Source: Bacteroidales bacterium (GTDB taxonomy: Bacteria > Bacteroidota > Bacteroidia > Bacteroidales > UBA12077). Taken from it: DNA of 64,000 nt. The stretch covers positions 69,319 through 133,318 of the forward strand of contig JAGXLL010000001.1 in assembly GCA_018334675.1 (NCBI GenBank), written 5' to 3'. The notes below the pieces were generated by a model. That model made no database searches. It had not been told where the DNA came from and was given only the letters and a program-made list of their open reading frames with translations. Positions 10,022-20,910 of this stretch are shown here, in pieces. Each line of letters starts with the position of its first letter. The first letter of the stretch is position 1. The position numbers and the translations under genes were made by a program.

Positions 10022-11242
10022 TTATGCCACCTTCAATCGATGCATGTTGACCTTGCCCAGCTTGTCCTTGGCATATTTGAGGGTGATCTCCACTTCGGTG
10101 TCTTCACTGGAGGGCATATCATACATCACATCGGTCATGATCGCCTCGCAGATGGAGCGCAATCCCCGTGCTCCGAGCTTGAATTCCACGGCTTTATCTA
10201 CGATGTAGTCGAGCACATCATCCTGGAATGTCAGTGTTTTGCCATCCAGCTCAAAGAGTTTCTTGTATTGTTTGATGATGGAGTTCCTGGGCTGCGTCAA
10301 TATTTGCCGCAGGGCATATCGGTCGAGCGGATCCAGGTAGGTAAGCACCGGCAGGCGGCCTACGATTTCCGGGATAAGCCCGTACGACTTCAGGTCTTGC
10401 GGGGCAATATACTGAAGCAGGTTGTCGCGGTCGATCTTGTCTTTTTTCTTGCTGGCTGAATAACCTACTACCTGGGTGTTGAGCCGTTGTCCGATTTTCT
10501 TCTCGATGCCGTCGAAGGCCCCGCCACAGATGAACAGGATGTTGTTGGTGTTTACCTGGATCATCTTCTGATCGGGGTGTTTCCTGCCCCCCTGCGGAGG
10601 CACATTGATGGCTGATCCTTCCAGCAGCTTCAGCAGTCCCTGCTGTACCCCTTCGCCGGAGACATCGCGGGTGATGGAGGGGTTGTCGCTCTTGCGGGCA
10701 ATCTTATCGATCTCATCAATGAAGACGATGCCCCTTTCAGCTGCGTCCACATTATAATCGGCAACCTGTAGCAGGCGCGAGAGGATGCTTTCGATATCTT
10801 CACCTACATAACCGGCTTCGGTCAATACAGTGGCATCCACAATGGTAAAGGGAACCTGCAGCATCTTGGCAATGGTACGGGCCAAGAGTGTTTTGCCGGT
10901 ACCCGTCTCCCCAACCAGGATGATGTTGGATTTATCTATCTCGATGTCATCCTTTTCGTTGCTGCCATAATGCATTAAACGCTTGTAATGGTTGTAAACG
11001 GCTACGGAGAGATATCTTTTGGCTTCCTCCTGGCCAATGACATACTGATCCAGAAAATCCTTAATTTCGACAGGTTTGAGCAACTTTACCTCATCGATAT
11101 CAAAATCGTGTTTCTTCTTAACCTCTTCCTGTACAATGCTATATGCCTGTTCGATACATCTGTCGCAGATGTGTCCGGATATCCCGGCAATCAAAAGATT
11201 GGTGTCCTTCTTCTCTCTTCCGCAAAACGAGCATTTTTCCAT
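10022..11242 (-). CDS. clpX: ATP-dependent Clp protease ATP-binding subunit ClpX
   Basis: N-terminal zinc finger [10 protein letters not shown]...CDRCIEQ, Walker [26 protein letters not shown]. Confidence 0.98.
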   Translation of the reverse strand: MEKCSFCGREKKDTNLLIAGISGHICDRCIEQAYSIVQEEVKKKHDFDIDEVKLLKPVEIKDFLDQYVIGQEEAKRYLSVAVYNHYKRLMHYGSNEKDDIEIDKSNIILVGETGTGKTLLARTIAKMLQVPFTIVDATVLTEAGYVGEDIESILSRLLQVADYNVDAAERGIVFIDEIDKIARKSDNPSITRDVSGEGVQQGLLKLLEGSAINVPPQGGRKHPDQKMIQVNTNNILFICGGAFDGIEKKIGQRLNTQVVGYSASKKKDKIDRDNLLQYIAPQDLKSYGLIPEIVGRLPVLTYLDPLDRYALRQILTQPRNSIIKQYKKLFELDGKTLTFQDDVLDYIVDKAVEFKLGARGLRSICEAIMTDVMYDMPSSEDTEVEITLKYAKDKLGKVNMHRLKVA

Positions 11243-11310
11243 AGTAGAAATTTCTTATAAACTCAAAGTCAGTGTGCTAATTTAACCAAAACTTTTGGTT
11301 TTGGAAAATA

Positions 11311-11338
11311 AAACCTGCATATTTTCTCATGCAGGTTT
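11311..11338 (-). terminator. Hairpin between clpP and clpX
   Basis: AAACCTGCA...TGCAGGTTT, followed on the minus strand by TTTTATTTT; lies between the clpP stop and the clpX start. Confidence 0.5.
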
Positions 11339-11379
11339 GGTGCTAAGCATTCGGTTATAAAACGTAACGGTGGTTCAGC

Positions 11380-12072
11380 TTATTCTTGTTCTTGCTCATC
11401 TGTTTTTCTTTCCAGCACTTCGTCCACCATGCCGTATTTTTTGGCTTCTTCGGCTGTCATCCAGTAATCGCGATCGGAATCTTTTTCAATTTTCTTGTAG
11501 GTGTTGCCGCTATGTTTGGCCAGGAGGCTGTACAACTCTTTTCTTAGCTTAAGGATCTCCCGGGCCGTAATCTCAATATCGGCAGCTGCACCTTCGGCTC
11601 CGCCCATGGGCTGATGGATCATGATGCGGGAGTGAGGCAGGGCCGAGCGTTTTCCCTCTTTGCCTGAAGCCAGCAACACAGCACCCATGGAAGCAGCCAT
11701 GCCTGTACAAATGGTGGCTACCTCCGGAGTGATGTACTGCATGGTGTCGTAGATGCCAAGTCCGGAATGTACGGCTCCCCCCGGAGAGTTCAGATAGATC
11801 TGAATGTCCTTGGAAGGATCGGACGATTCCAGGAAAAGCAACTGTGCCTGTATGATGTTGGAGACATAGTCATTGATAGGTACCCCCAGGAAAATGATCC
11901 GGTCCATCATCAAACGGGAAAAAACATCCATTTGGGCAACATTCAGCTGCCTTTCCTCAATGATGGTGGGGGAGATATAGTTGTTGTATACCGACGCATA
12001 CTGATCCAGGTTCATGCTGCTTATGCCCAGATGCCTGGTTGCGTATTTTCTGAATTCTTTACTCGAGTCCAT
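11380..12072 (-). CDS. clpP: ATP-dependent Clp protease proteolytic subunit
   Basis: Catalytic GMAASMGAVLLASG and HSRIMIHQPMGG motifs. Confidence 0.98.
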   Translation of the reverse strand: MDSSKEFRKYATRHLGISSMNLDQYASVYNNYISPTIIEERQLNVAQMDVFSRLMMDRIIFLGVPINDYVSNIIQAQLLFLESSDPSKDIQIYLNSPGGAVHSGLGIYDTMQYITPEVATICTGMAASMGAVLLASGKEGKRSALPHSRIMIHQPMGGAEGAAADIEITAREILKLRKELYSLLAKHSGNTYKKIEKDSDRDYWMTAEEAKKYGMVDEVLERKTDEQEQE

Positions 12073-12115
12073 GTTATTTGAAATTTTATTAGTTTAAATC
12101 AAGAACAACAACGCA

Positions 12116-13492
12116 TTAGCCAGATTGTTTATTTTGATCGGCTTCGATTAGTTTTTGGAACTCATCGGAGGTCACTTCTTTCTCCTCGAGCTTGACCCGC
12201 TCCTTGATGTGTTCGACCACTTTCTCCTCATATTTTCTTTCGTGGAGCTTACGCCGGTCTTCATCCTTCTTCAGGATCTCTTTGGCGTAATTTTCAATCT
12301 GCTCATCGGGCAAATTGCCCAGGCCGTATTGCTGGAACTGCTGTTGGGTGACCTGCTTGGCCAACTCCAGGATTTCGTTTTCTTCCACCTGGATGTCGTT
12401 TTCCTTAGCGATTTTGTTTTTGATCAGGTCCCATTTCACGTCATGCTCAAAGCGGGAGAAATCCTTTTCGATGTCTTCTTCCGACAGGTCATTCTGGGTT
12501 TCTTTCAGCCATCTTTTCAGGAATTCACCCGGTATTTTGGGGTCCACTTTTCTTACAAAGTGTTCCTTGACATCATGGGCAAATTTCCTTTCACTTTCCG
12601 GTTTGATCTGTTGTTCCAGCTCTTCCCTGATCTTCTCCCGGAATGCTTCGTTGGAAGTGACCTGCCCTTCGCCATAGATCTTGTCGAACAGCTCCTGGTT
12701 CACCTCGGCTTGCTCGAATTTTTTCACTTCCTGTATGGTGATGCGGAACATGCCTTCCAGCTCTGCAGCCTTTTCCTTTTCGATGTTCAGCATGGAGGAT
12801 ATTTCGGTATCATTGGGGAATGCCTTCTTAAGTTCAATATCCACAGCCTTACCGGCCGCTGCATTTTCGAACTGTTTTTTGATCTCTTCGTCTTTGACCA
12901 CGCTCAGGGTAATGGTGGTATTTTCCGTGTGGATGCCTCCTTCCCTGATGTTTCCCTGTTCATCCAGTTCGGTGACGTGAGCGGTGATCATCTCATCCAG
13001 GTTCTGAACCTGATCGATGGGTTTGAATTCGCCCAGTCTTTGCTGATAGTTTTCTACCTGTTTGTCGATCAGGTCGTCGGTGATCTGGATGGTATAATAG
13101 GGGATTTTATCGTGGCCGGATACTTTAACCTCAAATTCCGGCGCCATGGCAATATCGAAGGCAAATTCCAGCTGTTCATCATTGTCCCAGTCGATGGATT
13201 TTTGTTCTTCTTTGCTGGGCAAAGGCTCACCCAGTATGTTGAGCTCTTCTGATCTGAGATATTCGGAGAGTTGTTCACTCACCAGCTTATTGACCTCATC
13301 CACTTTGATCGCGCGGCCGTACATTTTTCGGATCAGCCCTTCAGGCACCTTCCCGGGCCTGAAACCGTCCATCTTGGCTTTCTTCTTGTAATCTTTGACT
13401 ACCTTGTCAACCCGCTCCCGATAATCTTCTTTATCCACCTGTATTTTCAATACAGCGTTCAGTTCGTCTTTGTTCTCTTTGGTAATATTCAT
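12116..13492 (-). CDS. tig: Trigger factor
   Basis: FRPGKVPEGLIRKMYG ribosome-binding signature; upstream of clpP-clpX. Confidence 0.95.
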   Translation of the reverse strand: MNITKENKDELNAVLKIQVDKEDYRERVDKVVKDYKKKAKMDGFRPGKVPEGLIRKMYGRAIKVDEVNKLVSEQLSEYLRSEELNILGEPLPSKEEQKSIDWDNDEQLEFAFDIAMAPEFEVKVSGHDKIPYYTIQITDDLIDKQVENYQQRLGEFKPIDQVQNLDEMITAHVTELDEQGNIREGGIHTENTTITLSVVKDEEIKKQFENAAAGKAVDIELKKAFPNDTEISSMLNIEKEKAAELEGMFRITIQEVKKFEQAEVNQELFDKIYGEGQVTSNEAFREKIREELEQQIKPESERKFAHDVKEHFVRKVDPKIPGEFLKRWLKETQNDLSEEDIEKDFSRFEHDVKWDLIKNKIAKENDIQVEENEILELAKQVTQQQFQQYGLGNLPDEQIENYAKEILKKDEDRRKLHERKYEEKVVEHIKERVKLEEKEVTSDEFQKLIEADQNKQSG

Positions 13493-13629
13493 GTGATTAT
13501 TTTTTATTTATCTGTTACCACATGGACGTTTCATGTGATTATGGTTTATTCAATTTACTGGTCATCCCGCATCGGCGGGAGCACGCACCATGATGAACCG
13601 ATCCTTTTCTTTTCGTTGCATTTAAAAAA

Positions 13630-13662
13630 CCGCTAAAACCTCTTAAAAGGCTGTTTTAGCGG
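13630..13662 (-). terminator. Intrinsic terminator downstream of tRNA-Leu
   Basis: Minus strand CCGCTAAAAC...GTTTTAGCGG followed by TTTTTT. Confidence 0.75.
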
Positions 13663-13680
13663 CGTTTTTCAGCTGTTAAG

Positions 13681-13762
13681 TGCGGATGGAGGGACTCGAA
13701 CCCCCATGCCCGAAGGCACCAGATCCTAAGTCTGACGCGTCTACCAGTTTCGCCACATCCGC
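13681..13762 (-). tRNA. tRNA-Leu (UAG anticodon)
   Basis: GCGGATGTGGCGAAACTGGTAGACGCGTCAGACTTAGGATCTGGTGCCTTCGGGCATGGGGGTTCGAGTCCCTCCATCCGCA: 7-bp acceptor, long variable arm, anticodon loop CTTAGGA, GGTTCGAGTCC T-arm; CCA not encoded. Confidence 0.96.
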
Positions 13763-13965
13763 AGAAAGGTGGTGCAAATATATGCAAATTTTTGATATTA
13801 AAAGATAACAGTCCTGAAAAATCTGACAGGATATTGGGTTCAGGTTCATGAGGTTTGCACTTGTTTGGATAAAAAGCCCAACGATTCAATCCGGGGTTTT
13901 ATTTTGGTTCCGCGGGGGTCATTTTTGACTCGAATGCCTGGCAGGAAAACCCATTACCTTTCGGG

Positions 13966-14709
13966 TCAGTTGTAATTTCTCAGCTCGAAGTTCTGGCCCA
14001 GGTAAACCCTTCGCACCTGTTCATCTTCCGAGAGTTCTTTGGATGTTCCGGCCTTCATGATCGAGCCTTCAAAAAGCAGATAGGCTCTGTTGGTTATCGA
14101 GAGGGTTTCGTGCACGTTGTGGTCGGTGATGAGGATGCCGATGTTTCTGTTTTTCAGCTGGGTAATGATCTGCTGGATGTCTTCCACAGCGATGGGATCC
14201 ACCCCGGCGAAGGGTTCATCCAACAGCATAAATTTGGGATCCAGGGCCAGGGCACGGGCGATTTCGGTTCTCCGGCGTTCTCCTCCTGATAACTGGATGC
14301 CCAGGCTTTTTCGTACTTTTTGAAGGCCGAACTCTTCGATAAGCGATTCGGTTTTGTCCTTTTGTTCTTTTTGGGAATAATTGGACATCTCCAGCACCGC
14401 GCGTATGTTGTCCTCAACGGTAAGTTTGCGGAATACCGAAGCTTCCTGTGCCAGGTAGCCGATGCCTTTCTTGGCTCTTTTATAAACAGGTTCGCGGGTG
14501 ATGTCCTGTTTATCCATGAAGATCCGGCCGTTGTTGGGGCGGATTAATCCCACGATCATGTAAAAAGTAGTGGTTTTACCGGCACCATTTGGCCCCAGCA
14601 ATCCTACGATCTCTCCCTGGGTCACCTGTACCGACACCTTCTTTACTACGCTTCGTGACTTATACCTTTTGACCAGGTCCTGGGTGGATAGGGTGATTCT
14701 TTCCGACAT
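13966..14709 (-). CDS. lptB: LPS export ABC transporter ATP-binding protein
   Basis: [52 protein letters not shown]. Confidence 0.93.
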   Translation of the reverse strand: MSERITLSTQDLVKRYKSRSVVKKVSVQVTQGEIVGLLGPNGAGKTTTFYMIVGLIRPNNGRIFMDKQDITREPVYKRAKKGIGYLAQEASVFRKLTVEDNIRAVLEMSNYSQKEQKDKTESLIEEFGLQKVRKSLGIQLSGGERRRTEIARALALDPKFMLLDEPFAGVDPIAVEDIQQIITQLKNRNIGILITDHNVHETLSITNRAYLLFEGSIMKAGTSKELSEDEQVRRVYLGQNFELRNYN

Positions 14710-14729
14710 ATCTTACAATGATTGCTTTG

Positions 14730-14737
14730 CAAATGTA
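14730..14737 (-). promoter_or_regulatory. Putative Bacteroidota -7 promoter box (TACATTTG) upstream of lptB
   Basis: Minus strand TATACATTTGC about 20 bp before the lptB ATG; matches the TAnnTTTG consensus. Confidence 0.4.
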
Positions 14738-14752
14738 TACAATAAAATTGGG

Positions 14753-15574
14753 TTAGCCTGCCAATTCTTCCTGTTCTTTCTGTTTTTCTATCCGCCTGGA
14801 TATCATGATGCCCACCTCATAAAGCAGCACCAGCGGGAAAGTCACCATAACCAGGCTGAAAATATCCGGGGGTGTGATGATGGCGGCCAGGATGAAGATG
14901 ACGATGATCGAGTGACGCCGGTATTTTTTCAGGAATGCCGGATAGACCAGCCCGGCCTTACTGAGGAAATAGATCAGGACAGGCAGCTCAAAGATCAGGC
15001 CGGCGGCCAGCACCACCGAGGCAATGGTTCCAATGTAGGATTTCAGGTTGATTTGATTGACCACCTGATCGCTCACATGGTAGGAACCCAGGAAATGGAC
15101 CGACAGGGGGACGATCACAAAATAGCCGAATGCAACGCCCATCAGGAACAGCAGTGAACTGAAAAATACGGCTCCGCGGCTGTGTTGTATTTCTTTTTCA
15201 TACAGGGCGGGCCGGATGAAACTCCAGAATTCCCAGAAGACATAAGGGAAAGCCAGGATCAGGCCCAGTACAAGCGATATCATGATATGCATGGAAAACT
15301 GGCCAGCCATGCGGATGTTGATGATCTGCAAGGGTTCGGCATTGATGCAGAGGTTGGCCGTGTTCAGCCGGTCGGCCAGGGCGCATAAGATTCGGTTGGT
15401 AAAGAACTCGGGGTTCTTGGGAGCCAGGATCACGATGTTGAAAACCAGATCATGCATCAAAAATACCACTATCGCAACCCCCACAATGGCCAGGATCGAG
15501 CGCATCAGGTGCCAGCGGAGTTGTTCAAGATGTTCCAGAAAACTTTGTCCTTTGGCTTGGGCTTGTTCTTCCAT
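14753..15574 (-). CDS. tatC: Sec-independent protein translocase TatC
   Basis: FLEHLEQLRWHLMRSI, FPYVFWEFWSFIRPALYEKE, FELPVLIYFLSK. Confidence 0.95.
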   Translation of the reverse strand: MEEQAQAKGQSFLEHLEQLRWHLMRSILAIVGVAIVVFLMHDLVFNIVILAPKNPEFFTNRILCALADRLNTANLCINAEPLQIINIRMAGQFSMHIMISLVLGLILAFPYVFWEFWSFIRPALYEKEIQHSRGAVFFSSLLFLMGVAFGYFVIVPLSVHFLGSYHVSDQVVNQINLKSYIGTIASVVLAAGLIFELPVLIYFLSKAGLVYPAFLKKYRRHSIIVIFILAAIITPPDIFSLVMVTFPLVLLYEVGIMISRRIEKQKEQEELAG

Positions 15575-15586
15575 GCAATAAGTCTC

Positions 15587-16546
15587 TTATATAATTCCTT
15601 CTTTTAAGATATCATGCAGATGGATCATGCCCATATATTGCCCATTTTCTTTTACGATCAGCTGCGTGATGTTGTGGTCTTCCATCTGGTTGAAAGCATT
15701 GATGGCCAGTTCGTCCTGGGGTATGGTCTCGGGGTTGCGGGTCATGATGTCACGGGCCCGGAGCTTCTCCACGTTGTCATAGCGTTCCAGCATACGCCGG
15801 AGGTCGCCGTCGGTGATGATCCCCACCAGTTGCCCGCCTTCCATGACAGCCGTCGCACCAAGTCTTTTCGAAGATATCTCGATGATCACCCTTCGGATGT
15901 TGTCATCCACGTGAACACGAGGCACCTCATTTTGTTTATAAAGCTTTTCGACGGTCATGTAGAGCTTCTTTCCCAGCGAGCCGCCCGGATGGTATTTGGC
16001 GAAGTCTTCCTTGCTGAAGCCCCTGTACTCAAGCAGACTTACCGCCAGGGCATCCCCCAGCACCAGCTGTGCCGTGGTGCTGGATGTGGGGGCCAGGTTG
16101 TGCGGACAAGCTTCCTTTTCCACTGTGGCCTTTAGGAGATGGTGGGCGTTCCTGGCCAGGTAGGAGTTGGTGTTGGATACCATGCCGATCAAAGGGTTTT
16201 TTCTGTATTTGAGCAGCGGCACCAGCACTTTGATCTCCGGGGTATTGCCGCTCTTGGAAATGCATATAACCACATCCTCCGGCTGGATGATCCCCAGATC
16301 TCCATGGATGGCATCGGCCGCATGCATGAAGATCGCCGGTGTACCTGTCGAATTCAGGGTGGCTACGATTTTTTTGGCGATGTTGGCACTCTTGCCGATG
16401 CCTGTGATCACCACCCTGCCATTGGATCCGTATATGAGTTTTACAATGCTTTCAAAATCATCGTCGATCAGATTGGCCAGGTTCCTCACCGATTCCGCCT
16501 CGTGGATGATCGTCTCTCTCGCCAGTTTCTGTATGTCTGAGTGCAT
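15587..16546 (-). CDS. kdsD: KpsF/GutQ (KdsD) arabinose-5-phosphate isomerase, SIS plus tandem CBS domains
   Basis: VVITGIGKSANIAKKIVATLNSTGTPAIFMHAADAIHGDLG; TDGDLRRMLE CBS motif. Confidence 0.93.
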   Translation of the reverse strand: MHSDIQKLARETIIHEAESVRNLANLIDDDFESIVKLIYGSNGRVVITGIGKSANIAKKIVATLNSTGTPAIFMHAADAIHGDLGIIQPEDVVICISKSGNTPEIKVLVPLLKYRKNPLIGMVSNTNSYLARNAHHLLKATVEKEACPHNLAPTSSTTAQLVLGDALAVSLLEYRGFSKEDFAKYHPGGSLGKKLYMTVEKLYKQNEVPRVHVDDNIRRVIIEISSKRLGATAVMEGGQLVGIITDGDLRRMLERYDNVEKLRARDIMTRNPETIPQDELAINAFNQMEDHNITQLIVKENGQYMGMIHLHDILKEGII

Positions 16547-16750
16547 GTTATTTAGATCATTTGAGATGGGTGATATATATCATTAAAAATTAAATAAATA
16601 TTACAAAATTTGTGCTACTTTAGTAAATCTGTGTTATCTTTAATAAATGTTGCCCTGGGATGATGAATGTCATAACAAAGCAATCGAACAAATCGTTACA
16701 AATTTAATTAAAATTAACTCCAAATATTAATTGTTTATATAGATTGAAAA

Positions 16751-18946
16751 ATGAGTGTAGGAGCAGAAGTATCATTGAAGGATTATTTAAAGAAATATTT
16801 TGGGTTTGATACCTTCAAGGGTAATCAGGAGGTGATCATACGCAGCTTATTGACGGGCAATGATACCTTTGTGGTGATGCCGACCGGCGGGGGCAAATCA
16901 TTGTGCTATCAGTTGCCCTCGATGATTACAGAAGGTACAGCCATCGTAATATCACCTTTAATTGCCTTAATGAAAAACCAGGTAGATGTGATGAGGGGGT
17001 TCAGCTCGGATGACGGAGTAGCCCATTTTCTCAACTCATCTTTGTCAAAGAGTCAGATGCAGCAGGTTAAGGAGGATGTGCTCAACGGTAAGACCCAGTT
17101 GCTTTACGTTGCTCCTGAATCCCTGACCAAGGAAGAAAATGTAGATTTCCTCAAACAAGCCAAGATCGCCTTTTACGCCATAGATGAGGCCCACTGTATT
17201 TCGGAGTGGGGTCATGACTTCCGTCCGGAATACCGGAAGATACGTCCCATGGTAGATAAGATTGGCCGGGCGCCCATCATCGCCCTTACCGCTACGGCTA
17301 CCCCCAAGGTACAGCATGATATCCAGAAGAATCTGAATGTATTGGATGCCAATGTCTTTAAGTCATCCTTCAACCGGCCCAACCTCTATTATGAGGTACG
17401 GCCCAAGAAGAACGCCAGCAAGGAGATCATCAAATTCATCAGGAACAATCCCGGTAAATCCGGTATTGTTTACTGTTTGAGTCGCAAGAAGGTGGAAGAG
17501 CTGGCCGAGACACTCAAGGTCAATGGTATTAAGGCTTTGCCCTATCACGCCGGCATGGATTCGGCCACCCGTTCAAACACCCAGGACAAATTCCTGATGG
17601 AAGACATCGATGTGATCGTGGCTACCATAGCCTTTGGCATGGGTATCGACAAGCCGGATATCCGGTTTGTGATCCATTACAACATCCCCAAGAGCCTGGA
17701 AGCTTATTATCAGGAGACCGGACGTGCCGGCCGGGACGATGGTGAGGGCAAGTGCATTGCCTTCTACACCTATAAGGATATTCAGAAGCTGGAGAAATTC
17801 ATGCAGGGCAAGCCCATCAACGAACAGGAGATCGGCAAGCAACTGCTGCTGGAAACAACTGCCTATGCCGAATCATCTGTTTGCCGCAGAAGACAGCTGC
17901 TTCATTACTTCGGTGAAGAATATACCGAGGAGAACTGTCAGAATTGCGACAACTGTCTTCATCCCAAAGAGGAGTTCGAAGGCAAGGATTATATTTTGAA
18001 GGTGCTACAGGCCGTACAGATGCTCAAGGAGAAGTTTAAGCATGACCACGTGTCCGACTTCCTGGTGGGTAAATCCACCAACGCGATCAAATCCTATCAG
18101 CATAATGAGCTCGAGCTTTTTGGTGCAGGCAGCGATCACGATCACCGTTTCTGGAAGACCATTATCCGAAGAGCGCTGGTTAAGGGACTATTGGATAAGG
18201 ACATCATCAACTACGGATTGTTGAGGCTGAGCGACGAAGGAGGGAAATACCTCCAAGATCCTTATAGCATCATGATCAGTCAGGACCATGACTATGATAC
18301 CCGCGACGACCAGGAAGGCGCTGGCGGTGAACCCAAGAAGGGCGGAGCCGCCGATAATGAGCTGCTTAGTATCCTGAAGGATCTGCGGAAGAAGGTGGCC
18401 AGGGAGAACAACCTGCCCCCCTTCGTCATTTTTCAGGATTTCTCGCTGGAAGATATGGCCATCCAATACCCCATTACCATGGATGAGATGCAGAATATTA
18501 CCGGAGTAGGTATCGGTAAAGCCCAAAAATACGGTCAGAAATTCATGGAGCTGATCAACAATTATGTCAATGAAAAAGACATCATCCGGGCCCAGGATAT
18601 GGTGGTCAAATCGGTTGTCAACAAATCGGGCATGAAGGTTTCTATCATTCAGAGCATTGACAGACAGATGCCCCTGGAAGATATTGCCAGTTCTAAAGCC
18701 CTTGGGATGCGTGAATTGCTCGATGAGATCGAATCCATCGTACAATCCGGCACCAAGCTCAACCTGGATTATTACATCAACCAGGTGATCGACGAGGATA
18801 AGCAGGACGACATCTACGAATATTTCCTGGAAGAAGCCGAAACCGAGTCCCTGGCCGAGGCCCTGTCCGAGCTGGGCGAGGATCAATACTCTGAAGAAGA
18901 TGTGCGGCTGATGCGGATCAAATTCTTTTCAGAATATGGCAATTGA
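16751..18946 (+). CDS. recQ: ATP-dependent DNA helicase RecQ
   Basis: FGFDTFKGNQEVIIRSLLTGNDTFVVMPTGGGKSLCYQLP, DEAHCISEWGHDFRPEY, QETGRAGRDD, RQC zinc cysteines CQNCDNC, HRDC-like C-terminus. Confidence 0.97.
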   Translation: MSVGAEVSLKDYLKKYFGFDTFKGNQEVIIRSLLTGNDTFVVMPTGGGKSLCYQLPSMITEGTAIVISPLIALMKNQVDVMRGFSSDDGVAHFLNSSLSKSQMQQVKEDVLNGKTQLLYVAPESLTKEENVDFLKQAKIAFYAIDEAHCISEWGHDFRPEYRKIRPMVDKIGRAPIIALTATATPKVQHDIQKNLNVLDANVFKSSFNRPNLYYEVRPKKNASKEIIKFIRNNPGKSGIVYCLSRKKVEELAETLKVNGIKALPYHAGMDSATRSNTQDKFLMEDIDVIVATIAFGMGIDKPDIRFVIHYNIPKSLEAYYQETGRAGRDDGEGKCIAFYTYKDIQKLEKFMQGKPINEQEIGKQLLLETTAYAESSVCRRRQLLHYFGEEYTEENCQNCDNCLHPKEEFEGKDYILKVLQAVQMLKEKFKHDHVSDFLVGKSTNAIKSYQHNELELFGAGSDHDHRFWKTIIRRALVKGLLDKDIINYGLLRLSDEGGKYLQDPYSIMISQDHDYDTRDDQEGAGGEPKKGGAADNELLSILKDLRKKVARENNLPPFVIFQDFSLEDMAIQYPITMDEMQNITGVGIGKAQKYGQKFMELINNYVNEKDIIRAQDMVVKSVVNKSGMKVSIIQSIDRQMPLEDIASSKALGMRELLDEIESIVQSGTKLNLDYYINQVIDEDKQDDIYEYFLEEAETESLAEALSELGEDQYSEEDVRLMRIKFFSEYGN

Positions 18947-18983
18947 TGCCTGAATTGTATATTTCCAATATTTGTTTAATTTT

Positions 18984-19012
18984 AAGGTTGCTAAACAGGC
19001 AACCTTTTTTTT
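18984..19012 (+). terminator. Intrinsic terminator after recQ
   Basis: AAGGTTGctaaacaggCAACCTTTTTTTT. Confidence 0.8.
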
Positions 19013-19025
19013 AACTTGATCTTTT

Positions 19026-19922
19026 ATGGACTCCGATTCCGTACTGACAATAAGGGCACTTACCAAGAATTACGGCAGCCTGAACGCCCTGAACAAGCTT
19101 GCTCTGAATGTTCAAAAGGGCAACATTTATGGTTTGCTGGGTCCCAACGGAAGTGGCAAAACCACTACCCTGAGCATCGTGATGGGGATCCTCAGACAAA
19201 GCAGCGGCCATTTTTACTGGTTCAATCAAAAGCCTGACCATCGCTCCCGCCTTAGGATCGGCAGCCTCATTGAAGAGCCGATCTTTTATCCCTACCTGAC
19301 GCTGAACGACAACCTGAAGATCCTGGCCCGTATCAAAGGCATTGACGATGATCAGATCAACCACGTGTTGGGATCCAGCGGTCTGTTGAAACGTAAGTAC
19401 TCCAGGTTTAAAGCCCTTTCCAGCGGTCTGAAGCAAAGACTGGCGATCGGGGCCACCCTGCTTGGAGACCCGGATGTGCTGGTACTGGATGAACCCACCA
19501 AGAGCCTGGACCCGGAAGGTTTCTCCGATCTGAGAGCAATCATTCAGCAGGAATCGCAGAAGGGCAAGACCATTATCCTGGCCAGCCATATCCTCGACGA
19601 GGTGGAGAAAGTGTGTACGCATGTGGGAATCCTCAAGTCGGGAGAGTTGGTCATGGAGGGTAAGGTGGAAGATATCCTCAGCGGCAAACAGGTGGTGTAC
19701 ATCACGGTGGAAAATGAGGATGAAGCGCGGAAAGCGCTGGCCCAATGCCCCCTGATCGATAAATTTGAACTGGAGCGGTCCATGGAGTTCAGGATCATGC
19801 TCCACAAGAACAGTAAACCCGCCGAGCTGAATCAGTATCTTTTCAGCCAGGGCGTAGTTGTTTCCCGGCTGATAAAGCAGAAGAATACGCTGGAATCCGA
19901 ATTTTTACAACTCATGAAATAA
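19026..19922 (+). CDS. ABC transporter ATP-binding protein
   Basis: GLLGPNGSGKTTTLSIVMGIL, LSSGLKQRLAIGATLLGDPDVLVLDEPTKSLDP. Confidence 0.93.
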   Translation: MDSDSVLTIRALTKNYGSLNALNKLALNVQKGNIYGLLGPNGSGKTTTLSIVMGILRQSSGHFYWFNQKPDHRSRLRIGSLIEEPIFYPYLTLNDNLKILARIKGIDDDQINHVLGSSGLLKRKYSRFKALSSGLKQRLAIGATLLGDPDVLVLDEPTKSLDPEGFSDLRAIIQQESQKGKTIILASHILDEVEKVCTHVGILKSGELVMEGKVEDILSGKQVVYITVENEDEARKALAQCPLIDKFELERSMEFRIMLHKNSKPAELNQYLFSQGVVVSRLIKQKNTLESEFLQLMK

Positions 19923-19928
19923 CCGGCC

Positions 19929-20735
19929 ATGCCCCGACTCATACAAATAGAGAACATCAAGACCTTTTCGTCCAACACGTTCCGGGTGATCATCAGTCTG
20001 CACCTGTTGTTTTTTGTCTTGGTATTGCTGTCGATCTCCCGGGTAGAGGTGAGCCTGGGGGAGTTTTCCGTTAGCCGCCTGTATCAGTTTCCCGATGTCT
20101 GGGAGTTTTTTCCCTGGATCGCCAGTTGGTTCAATATCCTGCTGGCTGTTTTGATCATTGTTCTCACTTGCAACGAGTTCCGCTACAATACTTTTCGACA
20201 GCAGGTAATGAATGGATTGCATGAGGGTCATTTGTTGCTGGGCAAAATTTATATCATCCTGGTTATAGCAGTCTATGCCCTGTTGTTGGTGGTTGTTTCC
20301 GGGGTGGTTTCCGGTTCGCTGCAGGCAGGCCCGCAATCAAGCCTGATGGATTTGTCGGGCTTTCAGCATGTGGGCATCTACTTGCTTCAAACGGTAGCAT
20401 ATATGTCTATGGCCCTTCTTTTTGCTGTATTACTAAGGAACAATGGCCTGGCCATAATCATCTTCATCCTGTATCTGTTCCCGGGCGAAGTGATCCTGAG
20501 GAATGTGATCTTTCCCTCCGTTGAATCCTATTTCCCGGCCAAGCTGATCAGTGACCTTACCCCTTTGCCATCGATGTTTACATCCAGCCTCGCTCCCCTC
20601 CAGGGCAGCGGTTTTCAGATGGGCACAACGGTTCAGGAAGGTCTTACTGTGGCACAAAGCACAGGTTTCGCAGCACTTTATGTGGTGGTCTTTCTTGGTA
20701 TTACCTACTGGGTGCTCAGGAAAAGAAGCATCTAG
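19929..20735 (+). CDS. ABC transporter permease, partner of the preceding ATPase
   Basis: 268 aa, about six hydrophobic segments, starts 7 bp after the ATPase stop. Confidence 0.8.
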   Translation: MPRLIQIENIKTFSSNTFRVIISLHLLFFVLVLLSISRVEVSLGEFSVSRLYQFPDVWEFFPWIASWFNILLAVLIIVLTCNEFRYNTFRQQVMNGLHEGHLLLGKIYIILVIAVYALLLVVVSGVVSGSLQAGPQSSLMDLSGFQHVGIYLLQTVAYMSMALLFAVLLRNNGLAIIIFILYLFPGEVILRNVIFPSVESYFPAKLISDLTPLPSMFTSSLAPLQGSGFQMGTTVQEGLTVAQSTGFAALYVVVFLGITYWVLRKRSI

Positions 20736-20910
20736 TTGCCTTGCCAGCCCCGCTTTTGTCTGAGCAGCGCCCGAGAGGTTGCATACTGATTTTCCCGGTA
20801 GCGGGCTTGAATTTTTTCCAGTTGCTCATCGGTAAGAGGTTACTCCAACATAGCCCGGGCGATCATATTGTTCTGATGGATGACTTCTATGTTGCGCTCG
20901 GTTCTTTTTC

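Noticed and set aside
12155-13252. 365-aa plus-strand ORF opposite trigger factor
   Set aside because: Antisense shadow ORF of a well-conserved housekeeping gene; hydrophobic reverse-complement bias, no recognisable motif.
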